Below, piece by piece: positions 36,101 through 48,130 of a stretch of DNA of 64,000 nt. The DNA is taken from assembly GCA_037954325.1 (NCBI GenBank), contig JBBMNZ010000001.1, positions 22,650,258-22,714,257 of the forward strand, read 5' to 3'. This DNA comes from Fistularia commersonii (Eukaryota; Chordata; Actinopteri; Syngnathiformes; Fistulariidae). The notes beneath the pieces were generated by a model that was not told the DNA's origin, searched no databases, and saw only the letters and a program-made list of their open reading frames with translations. The stretch's first letter is position 1; each line of letters starts with the position of its first letter. Both the position numbers and the translations under genes were made by a program.

Positions 36101-36620
36101 GTTTCTCCAAGGGGACGGAGGCTGCAGTTTATAGTGGGTGAAAAAGCCACAGTGTCAAGGCACGGATACCTTGGTAATGGTTTCTCTGCTCATAAGGCCT
36201 GATGATATCATCCCCGGTCAGAGCGATACCACATGCTATGGCCGCTGTTTTCAGTCTGGCAAATATTATTTCGAGGCGAAGGGGCTCGAACGCTCCAAAG
36301 TATCACCACATTGTCCCGGTAAAAGAGGGAGTGTAACGTGGAACGGGGGTTTAAAGTCACACTGTTGTCCATTACCCCTGATGGGTTTATAAGGGGAATA
36401 ATGAGGCCGGTTAGGAGAAAGTGTGTTTTTTGTCACTTCTTCCCTTCAAATGTCCTCCTTTAGCGTTCGAAGTCAAGCATTTGTCCTCCCTTACACTCCT
36501 ACTTGTTTAGTTTTTTCCCTAGAACATTTCCTGGCTTGTCTGTGTACCACATGTAAATCATCCCAGTCTTTCATTCCAGGCAACAGTGACAAGATCACAC
36601 AAAGTGGGTGTTTCTTTCCT

Positions 36621-36622
<2 letters not shown>

Positions 36623-36650
<28 letters not shown>
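36623..36650. repeat. poly-T tract (T28)
   Basis: Twenty-eight consecutive T. Confidence 0.97.
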
Positions 36651-36651
<1 letters not shown>

Positions 36652-37037
36652 TTGCGTCCCGCGTGTGTGACTTCCAGCCTCTCCCTTTCACATTAAATCA
36701 TTACACTTGTTGTGAAAACCCAAACGAACCGCCAGGGTTACAAAAGTATTCAGAGATAATATATAAATGGATTCCATATTTCTAAGCCGGAAGATGAAGG
36801 TGGGAAATTTCATTTGATCCCCGGAGTCACTCTGAGCTTTTAAAATCCCCCCCTGTCCGGCGGATGTAATGAGTACTTGTGGCCTGCCTCGTTCATCCCA
36901 GCTGCCATAAAGGATGACAGGGTGACTGAAATTGCAAATACTGTCACTCCGCTGTCATAAATGCCCCCCCGTATAACACGAAGCAGCATGCATATTTATG
37001 ATCTCACATAAACACTGCCCTTACGTCACACCGGCAG

Positions 37038-37041
<4 letters not shown>

Positions 37042-37082
<41 letters not shown>
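37042..37082. repeat. (GT)n microsatellite
   Basis: About 20 GT units. Confidence 0.98.
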
Positions 37083-37087
<5 letters not shown>

Positions 37088-37240
37088 ACACCTCGTGCGT
37101 CCCTCACCCACGAGAGCCCCCGGTGACACCGCGCCAAAAGAGGAGACGACAAAAGAGAGTGCCAGCCTGTGTCAAACTCCGCTCGGCGAATTCCACCGAG
37201 GCGCAAAATAAAAAAAAAATGCACATTTAATCTGCCCTAT

Positions 37241-37258
37241 GGGGGGGGGGGGGGGGGG
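37241..37258. repeat. poly-G tract (G18)
   Basis: Eighteen consecutive G. Confidence 0.97.
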
Positions 37259-38739
37259 TTATTCCCAAACCCGTCGCCAGGAGAGTGCGGCCATTTCATC
37301 TTGTTTTGATTTTGGAGGCTTCTGATGGGGTGCAACTTGCGTGTCAAGGCAGCAGGGCCTGCTGCTGCCGCCGCCGCCGCCGCTGTGGGGAATCTGTCAT
37401 CCTCACCTGTCAGAGGTGAGGGACTTTTATAAAGTTGCATGATTAGTGGGATGATGAGTCCGGACATGTCGGTGACTGACAGCTTCACCTCCCTGCCAAA
37501 GCCTTAATCCAGAAGGAATGGCAGGAGGCGAGGCCGCGGCATTCATCTTGTGAGCCTAATGGCAATACAAAATACTTTTCAACGCCTCTGCGAAAATCAC
37601 ATTAGCCGTTTATATTTTTCTTCACGTCAGCTAGAAGCCGCTATTAACGGCGGCGGCACATAAAGAGTCGGGATTCTTTCCCTCGCCGTGCTCCTGCCGG
37701 TGAGGCAGAGGTGTAAATAACCTGTGATTCATCCCGCGGACGACCCAAAAACAATCAGCCACAACTGGTGTGAAATCCTCTCTCGTCCCCAGTGAGCTGC
37801 TCCGGCCGTTCTCGCCACGCCTCGGCCATCTTTCCTCTCGACGAGGTGCCCTTTAGACAGCAGCAGCTTCCCTTGGCAAAGCAGACAGACTTCCTGTAGG
37901 CTTTTGCCATGAAATGCTGAATATATATATCTCAATACTTTAAGGGAAAAATCACCCAAAAGAGTTTTTGCGTCTGTTTTTTTTCGCCCTCTGAGGTACT
38001 GTTTGTTTACTTGTAGCCCAATGATATATTGAATTAAAAGGAGAACCATGAGTTACACGAACTGCATCTGCATAAGTACATGTCGTTTTACAGTTTCTAA
38101 TTCGCCGCCGTCAGCACACGAACCAGTTAAACCAAAGAGTCAGTGCCGCTGGAGTGTTAAAAGCCATTTTTACGATGGCAAGTGCTCTCTGACCCGTGCC
38201 CTTCCTCGACGCCCCTATCCCACCTTGAACATTGGGTGAAGCTCACACCAGCCCCCTCCCCGGGCCACTCCTTCCCACAGGTCAGCTAATAGCGGAGACA
38301 TTTGTGAAAGATGCTTCCTGGGAATTAATCTATTGAAAAATGTGTTTCCTCCCCCCCTCGTGTTTTCACATAACCCCTGCAAATGGCCGCCGCTCGATCA
38401 ACAGAGCGGACTCGGCGAGGATCCACCTGTAATGACAGGCAGGCGGGGCTGCCGGCTGAGTCTTCTCGGGGTCCGTGCTGAGAAAGTGAAAAACCGGAGG
38501 GCAGAGAGTAGGAGATATTCAATACTTTGTTAAGCAAACCACAAACCTCAGGCTCAATCCCTGTTGAAAAGGTTGTGGGTCAGTTTGTCAGTAGTGTTTA
38601 CTTTAGCGCGCCACAATGTCAGCCCTGCTGCGCAACAAAAAAAAAAAAAAGTGGAAATAAATGCAATATCTCGGCACGCACTCCTGGATCTCGCTTAAAT
38701 AGCCACAGAGACTTCATTGTGCCGAAAACTTTCAAAGGC

Positions 38740-38870
38740 CTGTCTTAGCAGATGGATATTTACCCTTGTAGGTGCGAGTTGATTGACAGGTGCTTTGGAA
38801 TGTTGCGTGAAGCTGTTTCACAGTTCAGCGTCAAGGTTATGGTGCATCACACAAATCCGTGCTAATCGTA
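38740..38870. promoter_or_regulatory. candidate enhancer with perfect PBX-MEIS site
   Basis: TGATTGACAG (38780-38789) is the exact composite site for PBX with MEIS or PREP/PKNOX, and it overlaps an E-box CAGGTG (38787-38792). Another E-box CAGATG lies upstream near 38749. The block is repeat-free. The site type is well established; its use here is inference. Confidence 0.45.
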
Positions 38871-41690
38871 GCCCCTAGTAAGCCCCACCTGACAGCGAGG
38901 AACTCCACCGACGATGTATTGTTGACATGTTTTCCAAAACCGGCATGCCCGGCACATTATTTTCCCTTAAGCCTGTTCTCGATAATGGGGAGTGCTGAAA
39001 GGATTTTGATTGTCTGCTAAAGTATTTAATGTACAGCAAATATTTTAGACGGTGCTCACGGTGCGGAAACAATACACACAGTTTCCAGCATTCTTGATTA
39101 ATCAAGCAGAACAAAACAAGCCGAGCCAGTGGGAAAGAAAATGTTGTCTTTTGGAGTGTGTGGGTGACCTGATTCGAAAAGGGATCGCAGCCATTGCTTC
39201 ACTTTCCCCGGATGAATATTTCTTTAACAGTGCGAGTCGTAAGTATACCAGTATTCCCCTTATTTTGTCTGTGTTATAAGAAAAAAGAAAAAAAAAAAAA
39301 GGAAAGATAACATCACAATAGGAGCCTTTCTTCAATGAAATTTAACAGCATTACTCTGAAATGAACTGTATGCCTCTGCCCCGCGGCCTTTGAAAGGATT
39401 ACTGGAAAAATACAATATCTTCTTTGTCAGCACTTAAGGTCTATATACCCATGCCTCAGGATATCCTTTTCCCGAAAGGAAGGATTGCCCCCATTTATTT
39501 ATTTTTTTTTCCCCAACACTCCAGCTACTCATCACATTAACACCTCAGCGACACTCCAAAGAAAGACTCCCTCTCATAATGGGATTAGTTGGAGAACAGT
39601 TGCTCTTTCCTAATGTAGCGCGCGCCTTTGTGACACAATAAAAGTTGACATTTCATCATTTTTGATCATTTGTAATTAGACTAAAATACTTTGAAATACG
39701 GGCGGATAATAAATATGTGCGATTTAAACGGTGTCCTTTTTCTGACACACTCGAGTCTTTGCCTCATTAAAGAGCCCCCTCTTTTAGTATCATCTTTACA
39801 AACCCCTTCTCCCCGTCCTCCTCCAGATGTTCCCTTTTAACTTCCTCTCCCATCTGCCATTCTCTCCTCCTTCCTTATAATCAATAGCGAGTCCATTTGC
39901 CGTATCATACAGTAGCATCTCTGCAAACTCCGGATGGTAATGATGCGATGATAACCCTGGGGGTGAGGTGCATAGGGGAGAATTTAAGACTGATCAATAT
40001 CCCTGGTGTGCGCAGGACGAGGAGATTCAGAGAATCCTTTTTTTTCGCTGCAGAATTTGTGACTCTCTTGAATCCCACAGTCTGATAGTTGCAGAGTTTG
40101 AGGCGCCAAATAACTTGTGTTGCATTAGTATCGGAATTTCTGCAAATAAAAGAGTTGGTTACGCGTTCGCTGAGCCGGATCCATCAACGTTAGTCGGTTT
40201 AAGGTCGCCTTACAGGTCGCAGAGTTGAATTTTCCTCCCGTCCCTGGACAGCAGCAGTGATATGAGCCACTATGACATCACTCCATTAATGTGCTGTTCA
40301 GCCAAAGAGAGCATGAGAGTGTCTCTTCCTTCGGGGAGAATACAGTGACGGTCTTTTTGCATTATGAACTGCCCCGGCAAACCCCTCTTAAAGCCAGCCT
40401 TCTGCTTCCTAAACATGGATTTAATACCCTCATTAATGATATATGACAAGGGAGATCAATGCCGACTATGAGTTAGAGCCCCCGATCCATGTGCGCGTGC
40501 GTGTGTGTGCGTGCGCGTGTTCACATATGTGAATGCACGTGTATGTGCATTTGTTTGTGTGTGTGTGTGTGTGTGTGCGCAACTTCATGCACTGCCTTTA
40601 ATGGGTACATGCTGTTGAACATCATAAAGACAGGGCTGCCTCTACATTACACCTTGTGAAAGGGAAGAGAGGAGTATCCGGACGGGACGCTTTTTAGAGG
40701 TCATTCAAGGGAATGTCACACATAATCTAAGCTGGCTAATCATTTCGACCAAAGTCGGTTCTATATTTTATATGCAGAGCCATAATTTCTCATCTTGGCC
40801 AAAAGAGATGAACCGAGAGATTTGTCGTCCAATACAAAACAGGGTTTCACATTATGTTTGTGATCAGCACACATGTAGATAATGATGATAATGGTCTGTG
40901 AACGTGTGTTTGCCAGTATCATACTGATGCTCTCAGCCGGATTTGTTAGCAGTTTCAGCTCGTTTTAATCTGCAGCATGTAAAAAAAAAAAAAAAAAGAA
41001 ATATTAATATCGCGGGACACGTGACAGCCCTCGTTTTAACTTGGGACCTTGAATTGCCCATTAGGTATGTGTTTTTTTTTTCCCTTTTATTTCAGCTTTT
41101 ATTGACTTTTCTCCTCTCGTGGTCACAAAAGCCATCCTTGTTCACCGCTGGCTGAGGCGCAATTGGCACGACAATTCCTATTTCATATATTTCAATGTTT
41201 GTTTATTTTCAAAACAGTTAAACCCACCCCCATAATTTCAAATATTCATGTCCACAGATTATTTTTTCCCTCAAAAGCAACAAATACTACCCGAATTTGC
41301 CCATATAAATTCAATTAGGCAAATTCAAAATGATCAACGGTTTGTGGTGCTTCTGGTGATGTAATGCTAACCATTGGTGTGGCTCCATACTGTTCACAGT
41401 AGATTTTTTTTTTTTCCACCTCTGTCCAGGATATAGACTGTGATAATGTGGCCTACTGCTGGGGGTTCAAATAAAGCTCAACACTGAGAATCAATTCCCT
41501 TATACTGAGCATCAAGGTTATAACCCGCATTTTAAAAGGTAAAAGTGAAGGACCCTCTACTTGACCCCTTGACTCTATTTGAGCAGAGCCATAGCTGAGG
41601 TGATAGTATGCAGTAAAGCCTCAGGATCAAAAGTTTGATTTGATTTCCAGCCGGCACGGCCTGGTGAACAGGGCCCAGCAAGACCGTCCA
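38870..41690. other. intergenic, no gene seen
   Basis: Unique sequence with a GT/GC tract at 40491-40579, A-runs near 39285 and 40981, and higher-complexity blocks at 39560-39700, 40230-40300 and 40360-40480 (the last with CATTAATGATATATGACA). No supported exon. Confidence 0.55.
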
Positions 41691-41965
41691 ACGGCCATGG
41701 CAACCATTCAGCGCTTTATTTTCTTATTAGATTGCTGTCCCAGAATTCCATTTTTATCCACACAGATCTGGCCGGTGAATCACCATTAAAGGGGCCCATC
41801 AAACTGTCAGGCCATCCAGAGTGCAGGTGCAGCGAGTCCGCTCCATTGTAAACAAGCGGTGCCGGCCCCTTAATAATGGAAGCCCCGGCTGGTTTATGTT
41901 GTTCAAGGCGACTTAAAGAGATTAATCTCCCGCTGGTTTTCACCGAGTTTGCATCGCAACTCCGT
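41690..41965. promoter_or_regulatory. strong candidate conserved noncoding element
   Basis: Repeat-free, GC-balanced block. CATTAAAGGGGCC (41784-41796) is mirrored by GGCCCCTTAATAATGG (41864-41879); the 8-bp arms AAGGGGCC/GGCCCCTT are exact. Between them are a TGTAAACAAG forkhead-type site near 41846 and TGTCAGG. GAGATTAATCTC-like sequence follows near 41918. Typical of a developmental element; untested. Confidence 0.38.
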
Positions 41966-43380
41966 CCCGCTCAATGTTACCCTTTCACACAAGGAAGAGG
42001 CGGCGGGTCGAGGATGAGGGTGGTGGCGGAGTGGGAGTGGGGAGCAAAGGGGAAAGGAGGGAGCCGGGAGGAAATGAAACCTTTCCCTACATTCTCAGAC
42101 AATCACTACCTGTGAGGTTGTGCCAGAAAGCTTTGTTTCGGGAAAAAAAAGACTCTAAATTGAGTATTTTATGCCTGGCTGAGTGCTGACACTAAAATGC
42201 AGAGACTTCTTCATATCTGACAGATTTTCTTTCATTATCTTTTCTCTGTAATTTCCCCAGTAGTTAAAGGCTGTAGCTTTTTTTTTTTTTTTGGAAAGCA
42301 GAGAAATATCTGACTTAACTATTTGAGACACCAGACAATTGCCTGCTGGTCCTCGTTCCCCCAAGGTCAGCGAGAGAGAGAATGGAAGTGCCCAAGAAAA
42401 ACAAATGCAGACCATAGTGTAGTTGTCACACGCTCCACTAACACATTGGAAGGCCAGCTCCTTTTTTATTCTCAAATAAATTGCCCTGAAGGAGTGCTCA
42501 CACATAAATTGCGTCCCGCATAAACTGCAGTAAAAGGGGGCGTTTATCACGATTTAGGAAAATGGTCATCAGACTTTATCTCATGTCGCTGACTTTGAGT
42601 GACATCACCTCTTCCATTAGAGTATTGCATTCCAAGGTGTGCAGTGTTTTCAGGAAGTTTTTTTTCCCCCTTTTTTCTTTCCACAAGGAGTGGTAGGGCT
42701 TTCTCCTCCCGTCATCTAAAAGCATTTTTTGATTTTTTTTTTTTTTTTTTTTGGTAATGAAGCGATTACTTGGCAAATGGGGAATCTGATTATGATTTAG
42801 CACCGGTGGTTAGCACCTCCTTGCGCCGTATTTTGAAGGTGACCGGGTGTCATCGGGGGAGTCGCGGGCAACAATGCAAACAGGTGGGACAGAGCGCTTC
42901 GGGCTCGCTGACAGTTTTGCCAAACTGTAAAAGATATTATCGAACTGGAATGAAAACAGCCCTCGACAGCTCTGTCAGCGAACAAGTTAAAACACATGAC
43001 ATCCCGGTGACTAACTCATCATTCCGCGCAGCTGCAGAGAACCCTGTGTCGCCACATCTGGCCGGGCTTACCTTGAGGCTCAGTGTTAAAGCCTTGGGGG
43101 CGAGGGGGGGGTTCAGATCGTAGACCAAAGCAAACCTGTCAGAACAGACCAAATAAAGGCTTGTTGGCTAACTTAGGCTAAACACACAGAAGACCCAGGA
43201 CACGGCTTCTGCCTCGGCTTTGCTGCCGTCAGCCTTTAAAAATGACACTTCAACAAGGACGACTTCTTGTTCCTGTCTCTGGGATATGCGGCCAGCCAGC
43301 TGTTTGTTAGCGGGAGCCGATGGATCAGAGCACCCGGACGGTTAAAGATGTTGCAACAAATTCGAAATATATGACATCAC
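41965..43380. other. intergenic, no gene seen
   Basis: T-runs at 42280-42292 and 42729-42752, purine-rich GGA sequence at 41990-42080, and a GC-balanced stretch at 42800-43130 with overlapping open frames on both strands but no exon signals. Confidence 0.55.
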
Positions 43381-43383
43381 AAA

Positions 43384-43745
43384 GTAGGGGGGCCCGGTGG
43401 CCTGCCCTTCCGCCTCACAGCGAGGAGGTCCCCGGTTGGATTCCCACAGAAGGGCTTTTCTGTGTGGAGTCTCCGTGTTTCCTCAGGGTTCCCTGGTTTC
43501 CTCCTGCGGTCCAGAAACATGCAGGAGGTTCATTTGAGACACCAAAACTCAGCTCAGATGTGTGAATGAGCGGATGAATGGTCGTAATTCTCAATAGAAC
43601 ATGGGAATGAGAGAATTAATGGTCGGATGTCTTTCTATCTGGCCGCCGACTGGTCCCAGTTGAATTCCGCCTCTCAACCAATGACAGCTGAGCGATCCTG
43701 AGCGCGAGATAACCGGTGCAGATGATGAATACATGAATGAATATT
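43384..43745 (+). repeat. dispersed teleost-type repeat, complete copy 4
   Basis: The most compact sense copy: head GGCCCGGTGGCCTGCC...CGCCTCACAGCGAGGAGG, TTTTCTGTGTGGAGTCTCCG, TTTCCTCCTGCGGTCCAG, ACATGCAGGAGG, two or three short 'gtgtgaatgagcggatgaatgg' units, then GCCTCTCAACCAATGACAGC and a GATGAATACATGAATGAATA tail. It carries TGACAGCTG (43682-43690). Confidence 0.93.
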
Positions 43746-45700
43746 ACAAAGTAAACAATACGTATATAAGTACAAAAAGTACATTTAGCTTTGTTTTAGT
43801 GTAATTTCTTATTTTTTAGGTCATGGCTTTTCCTCTACTTCCTGCATCCACCCAATCTAAACACTCGCATGATTACGGGTTGTCACACCGATCACCTTGC
43901 AACGACCGTTGCCAGAGTGAGGAAAAACAAAGATATTTACGAAGCTGAAAAAGCCTCGGCAAGTGGGGTATTCCAACAATCCTGATCTCCGATGTTCAGC
44001 CCATAGACAGCAAAATTGGATCATGTGTCTTCTCGCAGTTCAACCTCACATAGTAATTATTTTGTTTTGTCTTGATGGCAACTTAGAATAATAATAAAAA
44101 GAAAAAAAAATGAAGACTCTGGCATCCGGCTTAGGCCAGCGAACGCGTCACCAAGTAGCCATCTTAACTTGCAGCGTATCCACAGGGAGCAGTGTCAACA
44201 TCGCCTCTCCAAAGTGGAGAAAGCATTAGCTACAGGATTACCGGTAAGCCCAGCGGGGGCAGGGGGGTGCAAACTAGTGATGCACGGTGTTATTTTGAAC
44301 ACTAAACATGAGCATTCTGCATCGTGCGCCATGTATTTAGAAACCCTGTCCCGGTGGGATACATCCCGCTTTCACACACTATAAGTCGAATTTGGTAGTA
44401 GCGGTAAATTTGTTCGTGATTGATGTTTGTAGTAGGCTGGATTTTCTTACACACTCTCTGTATGGGGCCGCGCTCGTGGCCTCTTGCACCGAAGCCCGCG
44501 GACCAGAAGAGGCCCAGGCCAGAGAGGGCACGGGGCAACACGAGGGTGACTGAAGGACACAGTGTGGGGTCACGCTGGGGCTCTTCCTGCCCTGTGTGCT
44601 GCATGCCCAAGTGCACTGAAGGCCAAGGCATGATTACTGCGCTGGGATCCAGCCGCAGAGCGTTTTCATTAGGGAAAGGGCCAAGATCATCCAGGAAGGT
44701 TCCGGCCCATTAATACATTTGAAACGGCGTACTGAAGGGAGGGCTGTTGGCGGGGGGAGTTTGGAAGGGGGCTGTGGGTTATTTTGAAAGGGGAGAACCC
44801 TGTGGAACAACCATGAGAGCCTTAGTGAATAAATACCCTATGGATCATCTTAACCTCATTCTACTCCCCCCCCCCCCCCCCCCCCCCATCCTCTCGTAAA
44901 GATCTGCAGCCAATTTTCCTGCAATTTAGGATAAATTGTTTGTAAAATCCATGTCGCCCCTTCCACTGGGAATCCATTCACAAGAGATAGGGGCCTGGGT
45001 GAACGACTGCAGTGAGAATGAGAACAATGTATGGCGAATCTTGTTAATGACATCATCTGCTTCCTGTTTCGGACGTATGCTTTTTATACAGATAATCATA
45101 ACATCACATAGAAACAGATTTCGCATTTACACTTGAGGTAGCTCGCAGTGATCAAAGTAACATCGTCCGTGTGATACAATGCAATATGACACGGACAGAT
45201 GTTTGGGCAAAATCACGATACTTTGGGTATGTATTTCAAAGTGCGGGCCTCGGGGTCAGCGCAAGCTTACAAATACAGAACCCAATATTTCCTCGGATTC
45301 GTATCTGCCCGTACATCTGGTGGAGCACCTGGTTGTAATGGATTGACAGAAAACAAAAGACAGTGTAGTCCGGACATTTCACTGAGTGGTAACTGCGCAT
45401 CCTCACATTCCCACAGCTGATTGCTACCATTAAGTATATCAGGCCTTACCTGGTTCACTGACGGACCAGTATTTTATCCACCATCGCATTGCGATATCTA
45501 ATATTGCTTTATTTTTATTTTTTTTTCATCATACCTTATTAATACAGCTGTGTTCCACAGCAAAACGGTAATCATAAATAACACTTCTGCAGGAATGTGT
45601 GTTTATCGTCGGGATTTAATAAGGTTTGCAGCGTTTCTTTTCCCTGCCCTGTGTGAGATGCGTGATTAAAAGTAGTATCGGCTCCCATTGGTGTTTCCCA
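43745..45700. other. intergenic, no gene seen
   Basis: Unique sequence. 44620-44860 and 44900-45130 are GC-balanced. Open frames of 64-109 residues lack recognisable features. Confidence 0.55.
44866..44887. repeat. poly-C tract (C22)
   Basis: Twenty-two consecutive C. Confidence 0.97.
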
Positions 45701-45704
45701 ACAT

Positions 45705-46152
45705 GTTTTGGCACAGTGGCGCGGTGGCTGTTGCTTCCGCCTCACAGCAAGAAGATCTCTATAAGGCTTGTGAGTGAATGGTAACATGTGTATATGATGT
45801 GTAGATGAGAGAATGAATTTCTCTATATGATATGTGAATGAATGAATGAATGGACGTCTTTAAATGATGTGTGACTGAGTGTATAGATGTGCAGATGGGT
45901 GAATAGGTGGCGTGTGAATGAATGGTGACATGTCTATGTGAATGAGAGAATGAATGTCACTTTATGATGTGTGTTGATGAATGGCTGTATATCTTTATTT
46001 GATATGTTATAGAGTGAATGAATGGTTGTATGTCTTTATTTGACATGTTATAGAGTGAATGAAGGCTGGTATGTCTTTATGACGTGTGATTGAGAGGGTG
46101 AATGAACTCTGAGTGCAGGATGTGGGATAGGTAATGAATGAATGAATGAATA
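45705..46152 (+). repeat. dispersed teleost-type repeat, copy 5, minisatellite-dominated
   Basis: Short sense head (GGCACAGTGGCGCGGTGGCT, CGCCTCACAGCAAGAAG) joined directly to about nine units of 40-50 bases with 'tatgatgtgtgaatgaatgaatgg' variation, then GAGTGCAGGATGTGGGATAG and a GAATGA tail. The middle of the head is deleted. Confidence 0.9.
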
Positions 46153-47480
46153 TAAGTAATATATACTGTTGAGACAGAGGTAGCAATAACCTGACTCCGC
46201 ATTTTGAATTTGTTTGTTATCAATCATTTGACACCGTATGCTTCAAAATGGTCAAACCTATTTGCTCGATTTGAAATGGTGTTTATTCGCCGTGAACTGT
46301 TTCACGTGACTGTTCTCACACACCTGCGGTGATAATGCCCGTCTGGAGTGGGACGGAATGAGAGCGGCTAGGCAAACAAAAGAGGCCATCGACCTTGGAG
46401 GCCGCATCGGTCACAGTGATGCAACTCAGACGTTGAGCTTGCCAATAAAAAGTCCGAGCTGACTCGCCAAGCTGGTGCAAAGTGAGCCGTTAAAGCCTGA
46501 CGTGTGTTTTGTTATTGAAGCCCGACAGGGAAGAGGCTCACGGTAAGCACTGAGCAGTGCTCGGGGAACAGCAGGGGTAAAAAAAAAAAAAGAGAAGGCT
46601 CTGCGACTTGGCAGCCAGCCCCGTGGTCCGTGCCAGCACAGCTGTCCGGCAGGCGTCTCACTCAGGACCGCTCCCAACGAGAAAAGGGACGACCAATCTA
46701 TCACTACGGCAGCCGGGCACACAAGGACACAAAGGTGTAAACCCGGCCTGCAGAGGAGAAGGGCTCAGCGGTCTGCTGACAGAGTGCAAGGACTTTACAC
46801 ATCTTAATCTGTTCTCGTAGACTCGCATGTGCTCAAGTCATTCAACGGGACCTGTTTGTCCAGATAGGAAACCGTCACGATATATTGACACCATTATAAT
46901 CGCGAGAATTTGGTGGTTACGTCACGATTTTGCAAGGATTTCGGATAGAGCGCCTATTATGACTCCTCACAGCAAAGCGCCGGGCTTTCTTAATCCACGG
47001 ATCTGATCAGACAGGTAGAGGACATGCCTCGCTGAAAGTTTGTAAGTAACTCAGTGGACTGTTAATAACTTATGAGGCGCCAGGATTACGGACTTGCCTT
47101 TGTTCGTAAGACGATTGGACCCGCTCGTCTCGCGCAGGGGTTTTTGTTCACACTTTTATTATATCTCGTCTGCATTATCCGATGCCTGCGTCCCGAGTCC
47201 GAAACCGCGGTCGGGTTTTAATCTCTTGACGCACTCGGCTCGCCGGCCTCGCCGTCCTGCACCACACGGGGGGCTGGGGGTGGAGGGTGGAGAGGAGTTA
47301 TATTACCGTGCATGAATCAAGGCAAAATGAAATGCACTCCAGATGCTTTCAGATGGATTTAATCTATGGCAGGGGTCTACGGACTCAAAAAAAAAAAAAA
47401 GAGAGAAAAAAAATGCATTAAATGTAATCCGATCGCTTTATGCAATGCTAAATTTATTAGCAATTGGAGTCTGTCCGACC
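46152..47480. other. intergenic, no gene seen
   Basis: Unique sequence with A-runs at 46579-46591 and 47387-47400. 46900-47070 has balanced composition with GTCACGATTTTG-type words. No supported exon. Confidence 0.55.
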
Positions 47481-48130
47481 GAACAAAAGATTTTATAAAG
47501 AAACCCCGTGATTGATCACAGATCATCAGACCAAAATGATGCTGATGATAGTGTTGGAGACAATATGCTCGTGTATATCTTATTATTTAGTAGAATTTCA
47601 CAAAGACAGCACGAAAATAATCAGACTTAGTGTTAGCGCCGAGATTTTTTCCGTGGAGCTTCTCAGTCATCCGGGTCATGGTGGATTCTTGCCGAAATCT
47701 TCTTGTCCTGGCAACTGGACTTGAATTTCTTCCTCAGAGATTTGAATTTTAAACGGTGCCCATATGGGAATTATTTTATTCAATCAGCAAATCACCTCTG
47801 CAACCTCACATTAAACACCACAGTGAAATTGGAACGACCATCAGACACTCGAGTAAAATGTTTGATTTTTCAAGCGCCGGTTCAGTAGAAATTGACTCTT
47901 TTTTGCGGTGTGCGTTCCATTGATGTCTCAATTGTAAAAATCACTCTCTCATCCTTTGTCCGCGGAGATCAAATCAATTTCAGAGTGCCGGGTATCTGTC
48001 GCTGGGACCGAATCCATTACGGTCAATCCGAGCCAGCAGGGCATTTGGCTCACACATTAAGGGGTCCGGAGGCATTTACAGTGAAGTGAGGAGACGCATC
48101 AAGTTTTAATGCTCAAAGCCACAGAAACCG
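47480..48130. promoter_or_regulatory. candidate conserved noncoding block
   Basis: Long repeat-free block. TGATTGATCA (47509-47518) fits a PBX-HOX type site; GATCAAATCAATTTC near 47967 and CACATTAAGGGG near 48053 add homeodomain/TCF-like words. Boundaries are approximate. Confidence 0.28.

Larger units (their letters stand above)
36100..38700. other. intergenic, no gene seen
   Basis: Unique sequence with simple tracts listed separately. 36190-36390 and 37530-37720 have balanced composition. A GCCGCC repeat lies near 37365-37385. Open frames lack family features. Confidence 0.55.
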
